A model generated the notes under the pieces. It was given only the letters and a program-made list of their open reading frames with translations, was not told where the DNA came from and made no database searches. A stretch of 12,549 nt of DNA from CBFHWY01 sp965659675 (GTDB lineage: Bacteria > Bacteroidota > Bacteroidia > Flavobacteriales_G > Salibacteraceae). Every line of letters starts with the position of its first letter. Position 1 is the first letter of the stretch. The position numbers were made by a program, and so were the translations under genes. This document shows positions 6,837-12,549 of this stretch, piece by piece. The stretch covers positions 1-12,549 of the forward strand of contig CBFHWY010000076.1 in assembly GCA_965659675.1 (NCBI GenBank), given 5' to 3'.

Positions 6837-9800
6837 TCAACTTTTTCCTGGAAGTCTGATCTCTTTGCAGTTCAACAAAATAGACTCCCGAGGAAAGGCC
6901 TCTTATGGCCGTTGTACTTCCATTCCCGGATATTTCTTCGATCCTTATGAGTTTGCCCTGACTATCAAATATTTTGAGCATAGATGGACCTTCACTGAAC
7001 ATTCGAATGAACACCTCTGCTCCTGCTGGATTTGGAAAAATGATAAAACCATTACCATTTTGCTCATGTAAACTCACATTCTCCAATTGAATGTTCGTAT
7101 TGCTGGAGTCGATACAGTTATTGGTATCTGTCACCTGAAGGCTAACCTGATAAAGCCCATTGCTGTTGTAAACATGAACAGCATTGAAGTTGGTGTCCGT
7201 ATTCCCATCTCCAAAATTCCAGAGATAAGATATCAGATTCGTATCCGCAGCCATGAATTCATAGGTAGCTACCAATGTATTGTTCACGCTGAATTGCGCA
7301 TCGGGATCAGGCAGGATTCGCACACTTGATGTGGCTGTATCCAGACAAGATGCACTTGACTCCATGATCAGGCTGATATCATATGAACCAGGACTCGCAT
7401 AAGAGTGGGTTTGAAGCGAATCCATTCCAAGGTTTCCATCACCAAAGTTCCAGGTTCGCATTTGTCCAGGCAACATCATACTTGTATCGCTCAACTCTAA
7501 CAGATTGCTCCCCAAACAGAACAAGGTGTCATTTTGTAAGAAGCCTGCTTTTGGCTGCGGATGAATATTCACAACTCTCAGCATGCTATCCTTACAAGAA
7601 TTCATCAGCTCTAAATACAGCCCAATTTGATAGCTTCCAGCCTGAGCATATTGATGATTTAGACTGGAGTCTGCGGATGTGGCTCCATCTCCCAGATCCC
7701 ACAAACGGCTCTGAAGCTGGTAACTTGAGCTATCAAAGAGATGCATGGCATGACCCCTGAAACATTGGCTGCTATCAAGGCTAAAGGATACATCTGGAGA
7801 TTCCAGGACCTCCAGGTTTATGAAACTTGAATCAAAACAGGATTGCGATGTACTATCAAATAATTTGATCAGATAGTTTCCTGTTTGCTGGAAATCAATG
7901 ATCAGTGTGTCAGATGATCCCAAAGTTTGAGATGCATTCGACCAGCTGGAGGTGAATGTTCCCTGATTGATCTGACTTGTTCTTACCAGACTAAACTCAT
8001 TCACATTTAAACACTGAGTAGTATCATTCAGGGCAAGAAGCGAACTTCTGGGTCGTGCATTCACATCAATGCTGATCATTTGGCTCGTATCCATGCACGA
8101 CCAATAATCTGCAACAACATAATAGTCGCCACTATCCCTTAAACTAATTGCATTCTTAAAGATCGCAGTATCTCCAAGGGCCTGAACAACGCTCTGGTTT
8201 TGATACCACTTGTATTGAGTGATGCTTGAAGCCAGTGTGTCGTTCAAATGAATTGATAATTCATCATCTTCACAAAACACCGAATCATTTTGACTCAGTG
8301 AAATACTTGGCCAGCCTCCAACATAAATGTTCTTTGTTTCAGATGGATTGTCATTCAGTTTTACTGAAACCTGATGAACTCCCGATTGAAGAAATGCGAT
8401 ATCATGAGGGCCTGGGCCAGTGGCACTAGCCACGCTGGCGTCCTGACCAAAATTCCAAATAATGCTATCCACTCTTCCCATTAGTGAATCAGCCTGGAAT
8501 CGAACACTATCAAAACGACAAATGGTATCCAGGTCGCTCAGCAGTTGCAGTGAAGACTTATTGAAGTAGACCAGATAGTCTTCAGACTCTCCATACCCAA
8601 GACCTTTACATGGGTCGTCATTGATGTCCAAAAAATCTGATACCACCCTCATTCTGAGATAGGTATTGAAAAGAGGCTGACTGTAGGTTCTTAAGGTATC
8701 TCTGTGCGTTGTTCTTACTTTTGGCATGGATGAAACCAACTCTGCCGTATCGAGAAAATCACCATCTCCATTATAATCAATGTAAACATCTACAAACTCA
8801 TCATTCCAGTTTCCTGTGATCACCTCTAAAGCATAGCTACTATCTGCGTGCAGGTCAATCACTCCCCTACAAGTATAGTCCTGATTTGAATTCTGACCAT
8901 CATAACCTCCTGAACTGTAAGTCTCACCAGCTAAACTCACCCTAAAGATCCCGATACCATATCGCGCAGCGTTGGTGGTAGTGGTCACACAGTTGGCGGT
9001 GGTAGAGGTATCTAAAGCGCGAAGGAAGTTCTTCTTGAAAACAGTATCTGAGCCATTACCGTTGGTGGCTATCAGCGTCACATCATAATAGCTTGCGCTA
9101 TCAAGCCTTAACTCAAGTGATCTACTGGTCAACGAACCTGACAATAAGGTATAGGTAGAGGGGCTAATGGTCCATTGGAAGCTGTTTGGCATGTAGGCAG
9201 ACCTGCTTTCCATTGTGATGGTATTCCCCATACATTCACTATTCTGGCTTACATTGATACTCGCAATTGGTTTTTTGGTGCCATCGTCATAAAGATCACT
9301 CGACCAGAGTCCTCGACCATAAGTAGCTGCTCTCAATAAACTTAGTGCCGGGATAAGGGTGTCATATTGAATCTCTAATTCTGTTACCGAAACGTCAGTA
9401 GGCAGACCTGTTGCAAAATTCACCCAGTTGGTCATTGCAGAATCTTTATAATAAACCCCAGGTGTTCCTCCTACATAGATCCCTTCATTGCTAAATCGGT
9501 CATAAACCAGGGTTCGCAATGTCACATTGGGAAGGTTGCCGGAGATATTTGTCCAATTCTGTCCAAGGTCCGTTGACTTATAGATCCTGCGGTTCTGAAG
9601 CATATACACTACACTATCCTTGAATGGGTGACATTCAATATCTGTAATGATGGAGTTAAATGGTAGGTTAGCGGTAAGATCGGTCCAGGTAGGTGTGCTG
9701 TCATTGATATTCGTCGACAAAAACAACTTGCGATCAGCTCTTGCCATGAATAGGATATCCGTGTTGGCATCTGACTGCTCCAAAACGCGAAGGGTACTGT

Positions 9801-11640
9801 TGTTTGTACCTACGAGGTTATTTGAGATCTTGGTCCAGGCGACGCTAGAATTGGGAGTCGACCTCACATTGGTGGACCTCCAAAGGTTACGATAGCCTAT
9901 GAACATGGTGTTCTGGTCGTTTTCATGTAAGATATAAGGGGTAACCCAGGCGCCAGACTCCGTGATCCCATTCGATCCATTTCTGGCAATCGTTCCAAAA
10001 GAAGTACCTCCATTCGTGGACCTTCTCACACTTCCAAAATACAGCGCTCCATACATATATTGGCCATTCTCAGGGTCAACGATGCACTCCATTCCATCTC
10101 CCCCGATCTCTGTGATCCAGCTATTTCCACCATAATAAATAGCGGTACCATTATCCTGATATCCACAGATCACCGCATCGGGATTATACTTTGCCTGGCC
10201 GATCTTGTAAACCTCGCTAATGGCCATTCCACTTGAAATATCGACCCAATTATTCCCCTTCATTGAGTAGTATAAACCACCATCATTTCCAGAATAGAGC
10301 CTCTTTCCGTCGTCAGAAAACTCCAGGGCATGTTGATCAGCATGAATAGCATCTACTCCTCTTCCAACCCAATCTGCATTGATCGTCCAGGTCGCCCCTC
10401 CATCCGTTGATCGGAAAACATTGATTCCCCCACCGTAAACGATGTCCTTATCATCAGGATCAACAGCCACATCCAGATCATACCAGGCCTGACCACTATT
10501 ACCACTACCGTTGGTAGAGTAGTCCATAATATTTGGCGTGGTACTTCTTGTGGTGAAATTGAGTCCTCCATCGGTAGATCGATACATTCCCTGAAAAACG
10601 CTTCCCTGGCAGAGTAGTAAATAAACGTATTGAGAATCGGCTGGTGTAACTCCGATCACTCCGCGTGTGCCAGATGCTATTCCGCTGGTGATCTGTGTCC
10701 AGCTCGCACCGTGATTCGAACTTCTGTAAAATCTTCCGCCTTCTGTTGCGTAGGCGATCTGAGGATTGTTTGGCATGAATACGATGTCTTTGTAGTGCCG
10801 TGTATTAGAACTAACCCTGCTCCAGGAAGTGGCTGCATTGGTAGTTCGGTATATTCCTTTACTTGTCGCTGCAAGTATGGTGTCTGTATCGAAAGGATTG
10901 ATCGCCAACATTCCAACGATCACATTCCCCATGCCTGTGTTTGCTTTCTGCCAGCTAACCCCGGCATCAGTGCTTTTTAGCACTCCTGCCTGTGAACGAT
11001 TCCCCGCATCTCGATCTCCTGTTCCAGCATAAACGATATCGGGGTCGTGTGGGTCGAAGCGAATATTCGAAACCTGCATGCTCAGCAAGGTATCCGAGTT
11101 CGAAACCCATGTAGAGCCATGATCGGTGGTTCTCCAGATTCCTCCATTTGAAGCCCCCACGATAATGGTGGCCGTATCTGTTGGATGCAAGCCAACACAG
11201 TTCAAGCGACCCATGCCGTTGGGTTGGCCAGTTCCATTGTTGGGTAAGGCAATTGGGCCAAGGTTTGTCCAGGCTCCATTTGTTGACTGTACCACATTCC
11301 CACTTCCAAATTGAGCTGTATTGTTCGGGGTGTACTGTTGCTCAAACTGACGGAAATCCCGCTCCATTTTATTTCTGTCTGGGTAGGTTCCATCAGGATT
11401 CACTTCCTGTTCCATGAACCACTCCCATCTTTTGAATGGTTTGTATCCGTTTCCTTTGTCCTGAGGCCTTCCATCCCAATATTGCTCAAAAGCATTTTGT
11501 GTGGCATAGAAATTGGCATTGGGATCTTGCATCATCTCTATCCAATAAGGGTAAGAAGATGTATCTTGCGTTTGTTGGGCTTGAAGTCCAGGAATTGATG
11601 CTGACAGCAAGGTCAGCAGGCTTATAAAGTAGTGCTTCAT
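6826..11640 (-). CDS. Giant T9SS-secreted protein: Asp-box propeller, GEVED, PKD repeats
   Basis: The 1604-residue product is exported and probably secreted or surface-attached through T9SS. Residues 1-21 are a signal peptide cleaved after LQA. Residues 30-95 form a Trp/Phe-rich module (WIEMMQDPNANFY, then GYKPFKRWEWFMEQEV). From about 120 to 785 there are at least eight Asp-box/BNR motifs of the S-x-D-x-G-x-x-W kind, such as RTTDHGSTW (170), KSTDAGVSW (222), RSTDGGATW (410) and KSTDLGQNW (688), as in sortilin-like or GH74-like beta-propellers. A GEVED domain spans about 925-1026 (YIDYNGDGDFLDTAE, ending ESEDYLVYF). A degenerate PKD is at 1040-1108, Ig-like stretches at 1112-1278, and three clear PKD domains carry W-(D/N)-(L/F)-GDG near 1314, 1397 and 1474. 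The tail from about 1530 (IIFPNPAGAEVFI to KKLIIY) is a type A T9SS sorting domain. No catalytic residue set was identified, so adhesin, binding protein and hydrolase all remain open. Confidence 0.92.
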   Translation of the reverse strand: MKHYFISLLTLLSASIPGLQAQQTQDTSSYPYWIEMMQDPNANFYATQNAFEQYWDGRPQDKGNGYKPFKRWEWFMEQEVNPDGTYPDRNKMERDFRQFEQQYTPNNTAQFGSGNVVQSTNGAWTNLGPIALPNNGTGQPNGMGRLNCVGLHPTDTATIIVGASNGGIWRTTDHGSTWVSNSDTLLSMQVSNIRFDPHDPDIVYAGTGDRDAGNRSQAGVLKSTDAGVSWQKANTGMGNVIVGMLAINPFDTDTILAATSKGIYRTTNAATSWSRVSSNTRHYKDIVFMPNNPQIAYATEGGRFYRSSNHGASWTQITSGIASGTRGVIGVTPADSQYVYLLLCQGSVFQGMYRSTDGGLNFTTRSTTPNIMDYSTNGSGNSGQAWYDLDVAVDPDDKDIVYGGGINVFRSTDGGATWTINADWVGRGVDAIHADQHALEFSDDGKRLYSGNDGGLYYSMKGNNWVDISSGMAISEVYKIGQAKYNPDAVICGYQDNGTAIYYGGNSWITEIGGDGMECIVDPENGQYMYGALYFGSVRRSTNGGTSFGTIARNGSNGITESGAWVTPYILHENDQNTMFIGYRNLWRSTNVRSTPNSSVAWTKISNNLVGTNNSTLRVLEQSDANTDILFMARADRKLFLSTNINDSTPTWTDLTANLPFNSIITDIECHPFKDSVVYMLQNRRIYKSTDLGQNWTNISGNLPNVTLRTLVYDRFSNEGIYVGGTPGVYYKDSAMTNWVNFATGLPTDVSVTELEIQYDTLIPALSLLRAATYGRGLWSSDLYDDGTKKPIASINVSQNSECMGNTITMESRSAYMPNSFQWTISPSTYTLLSGSLTSRSLELRLDSASYYDVTLIATNGNGSDTVFKKNFLRALDTSTTANCVTTTTNAARYGIGIFRVSLAGETYSSGGYDGQNSNQDYTCRGVIDLHADSSYALEVITGNWNDEFVDVYIDYNGDGDFLDTAELVSSMPKVRTTHRDTLRTYSQPLFNTYLRMRVVSDFLDINDDPCKGLGYGESEDYLVYFNKSSLQLLSDLDTICRFDSVRFQADSLMGRVDSIIWNFGQDASVASATGPGPHDIAFLQSGVHQVSVKLNDNPSETKNIYVGGWPSISLSQNDSVFCEDDELSIHLNDTLASSITQYKWYQNQSVVQALGDTAIFKNAISLRDSGDYYVVADYWSCMDTSQMISIDVNARPRSSLLALNDTTQCLNVNEFSLVRTSQINQGTFTSSWSNASQTLGSSDTLIIDFQQTGNYLIKLFDSTSQSCFDSSFINLEVLESPDVSFSLDSSQCFRGHAMHLFDSSSYQLQSRLWDLGDGATSADSSLNHQYAQAGSYQIGLYLELMNSCKDSMLRVVNIHPQPKAGFLQNDTLFCLGSNLLELSDTSMMLPGQMRTWNFGDGNLGMDSLQTHSYASPGSYDISLIMESSASCLDTATSSVRILPDPDAQFSVNNTLVATYEFMAADTNLISYLWNFGDGNTDTNFNAVHVYNSNGLYQVSLQVTDTNNCIDSSNTNIQLENVSLHEQNGNGFIIFPNPAGAEVFIRMFSEGPSMLKIFDSQGKLIRIEEISGNGSTTAIRGLSSGVYFVELQRDQTSRKKLIIY

Positions 11641-11656
11641 GAAAGAGAAATTCCTT

Positions 11657-11664
11657 CAAAATTA
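11657..11664 (-). promoter_or_regulatory. Candidate -7 element for the giant secreted-protein gene
   Basis: The minus strand reads TAATTTTG, an exact TAnnTTTG match, 16 nt before the ATG at 11640. It lies in the 29-bp gap between two divergent start codons, so any -33 contact would fall inside the first codons of the SUMF1-like gene. No exact element was found for the rightward gene in the gap. Confidence 0.4.
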
Positions 11665-11669
11665 ATCGA

Positions 11670-12479
11670 ATGCGAACACAGACGATCATTACTTTTTGTT
11701 TGCTGATCATTTCAGCATCTCTTTTCGCTCAGCAGAAGTGGAAATCAGATAAACGGGTCCTAAAGCAGGAGTTTTCAGCAATAAGCATGGATGGGACCAC
11801 AGTTTGGGTCGGAAAATATGAGGTGAGCAATTTCCTTTTCAAGCAATTTCTCAATGACTCAGGAAATAAAACAGATACAAGCATGTCAGGTGTTCCAGAG
11901 CACCTAAAAGGCTTTTTTAAATTATATCAAAAAAGTCCAGTTTTTGCTCAATATCCTGCCGTTAACCTCAGTTATGATCAGGCTTTAGCTTTCTGTACCT
12001 GGTATGAGTCGAAACTCAATTCCGTATCAAAGAGCTCAAAGGTTTACAAGGTATCCTTGCTAAGCGAATCGGAATGGAAGGTAGCGGCAAGAGGAGGAAA
12101 CCCAGATAATATCTTCCCCTGGGAAGGTTTATCATTGAGGAATGAAAAAGGGCTTTTTAGAGCCAACTTCACGTTCATTCCTCAAGCCTGGATCAAAAGA
12201 AATGAGGAGGTTTTTGAGGTGGTTAGGATCAAATCAAAAGCAACAGCAATGTTGAGGCATGATATCATCTCACCGGTCGCTTCCTATTGGCCGAATGAAT
12301 TTGGACTTTACAATATGGCTGGGAACGTGGCTGAACTTTTGAGCGATGGGAAGATCATTGGTGGAAGCTGGAAGGATACAGGCTATTACATGATGATCAA
12401 CGCTCCAAGTCCATATAAAAAAGCCGACTTGCCGGCTCCTTATGTGGGTTTCAGATTGAAAGTGACTGAAAAACCCTAG
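11670..12479 (+). CDS. Exported SUMF1/FGE-fold protein without catalytic cysteines
   Basis: The 269-residue protein starts with a cleavable signal peptide (hydrophobic core FCLLIISASLFA, cut near residue 20); there is no lipobox Cys and no T9SS tail, so the periplasm is the likely site. The rest is the formylglycine-generating-enzyme (SUMF1) fold: YEVSNFLFKQFL (50-61), YPAVNLSYDQALAFCTWY (95-112), VSLLSESEWKVAARGG (128-143, matching the family RLPTEAEWEYAARGG), NEFGLYNMAGNVAEL (209-223), IGGSW (230-234) and YVGFRL (258-263). True enzymes carry two active-site cysteines soon after GGSW; here that stretch is KDTGYYMMINA with none, and the only Cys in the mature part is Cys109. It is therefore probably a non-enzymatic binding protein. 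The gliding/T9SS proteins GldJ and GldK share this fold but are lipoproteins, so it is at most a distant relative. It is divergent from the giant T9SS cargo gene by 29 bp. Confidence 0.85.
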   Translation: MRTQTIITFCLLIISASLFAQQKWKSDKRVLKQEFSAISMDGTTVWVGKYEVSNFLFKQFLNDSGNKTDTSMSGVPEHLKGFFKLYQKSPVFAQYPAVNLSYDQALAFCTWYESKLNSVSKSSKVYKVSLLSESEWKVAARGGNPDNIFPWEGLSLRNEKGLFRANFTFIPQAWIKRNEEVFEVVRIKSKATAMLRHDIISPVASYWPNEFGLYNMAGNVAELLSDGKIIGGSWKDTGYYMMINAPSPYKKADLPAPYVGFRLKVTEKP

Positions 12480-12493
12480 GCTCGTCCTAGAGT
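12469..12493 (-). terminator. Intrinsic terminator of the histidine-kinase gene
   Basis: Reading leftward, ACTCTAGG, loop ACGAG and CCTAGGGT make an 8-bp stem with one T-G pair, followed by TTTTC. The stem contains the final codons and stop of the kinase gene and, on the other strand, the SUMF1-like stop. In the rightward direction the stem has one mismatch and no T tract, so it should serve the kinase transcript. Confidence 0.6.
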
Positions 12494-12549
12494 AAATGAA
12501 AAGGTTGAGCCTTCTCCTTCATCGCTTCGGACATTGATCTTTTGGTTAT
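12476..12549 (-). CDS. C-terminal end of a sensor histidine kinase, cut by window edge
   Basis: Only the last 23 codons are inside the window. They read NQKINVRSDEGEGSTFSFTL then GRA and stop. The SDEGEGSTFSFTL part matches the end of the HATPase_c domain of two-component histidine kinases (typical form: V-x-S-E-x-G-x-G-S-T-F-x-F-x-L-P), where the G-x-G-S-T-F glycines belong to the ATP-binding fold. Sensor domains and any partner response regulator are beyond the edge. Its TAG stop overlaps the TAG of the SUMF1-like gene on the opposite strand by 2 nt, and the coding regions overlap by 4 nt. The family call rests on this short motif only. Confidence 0.7.
   Translation of the reverse strand, partial: NQKINVRSDEGEGSTFSFTLGRA

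Noticed and set aside
6795..6845. Terminator at the uvrA / secreted-protein junction
   Set aside because: The best stem (GGC with GCC plus weak flanking pairs) is about 5 bp, and no strand has a convincing T tract after it.
7383..7760. A 125-codon open frame on the plus strand
   Set aside because: It is opposite the PKD-repeat coding region; the composition (Ser, His, Cys, Pro scatter) is that of a shadow frame.
10630..10980. A 116-codon open frame on the plus strand inside the giant secreted-protein gene
   Set aside because: It is antisense to the well-supported propeller region, its Cys-rich sequence matches no family, and it has no promoter or partner gene.
6826..11640. CRISPR-like or tandem DNA repeats in the long gene
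   Set aside because: The repetition is at protein level (Asp-box and PKD units); I saw no regular direct DNA repeats with constant spacing.
11670..12479. Active formylglycine-generating enzyme or GldJ/GldK assignment
   Set aside because: The catalytic cysteines are missing, and there is no lipobox or gld neighbour, so only the fold family is claimed.

Overview
The window looks like a piece of Bacteroidota chromosome. A C-terminal type IX secretion (T9SS) sorting domain on a giant secreted protein, PKD and GEVED modules, a Bacteroidota-style UvrA and RecA, and several copies of the TAnnTTTG promoter -7 element all point there. I cannot place it below phylum; a marine flavobacterium-like or cytophaga-like relative would fit. 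No mobile element, tRNA, rRNA or CRISPR array was seen.

Left part (1-6836), a conserved maintenance block. On the minus strand lie a truncated TPR lipoprotein, recA and the peroxiredoxin bcp. Divergent from bcp is nth (endonuclease III), which converges on a 64-residue unknown protein and an ECF-type sigma factor, both on the minus strand. Divergent from the sigma gene is uvrA. The block therefore brings together recombination (RecA), base excision (Nth), nucleotide excision (UvrA), peroxide removal (Bcp) and a sigma factor, which suggests a stress and repair neighbourhood. The sigma and uvrA genes share a 173-bp intergenic region with two outward-facing TACTTTTG elements that form a perfect inverted repeat. 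A second inverted repeat reaches the sigma start codon.

Right part (6826-12549), an exported pair plus a sensor kinase. A 1604-residue secreted protein (Asp-box propeller, GEVED, PKD repeats, T9SS tail) runs leftward and overlaps the uvrA end by 11 nt. Only 29 bp separate its start from the divergent start of an exported SUMF1/FGE-fold protein that lacks the catalytic cysteines. The window closes with the last 23 codons of a histidine kinase, convergent with the SUMF1-like gene and overlapping it by 4 nt.

Most of the window is ordinary. The points worth a second look are an Nth with none of the four iron-sulfur cysteines, a UvrA missing half of its first zinc module, the back-to-back sigma/uvrA promoters, the small protein downstream of the sigma gene, and the tightly spaced pair of exported proteins, one of which carries an unnamed N-terminal module. 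I found no clear new defence or mobile system. Intergenic stretches are all under 300 bp.
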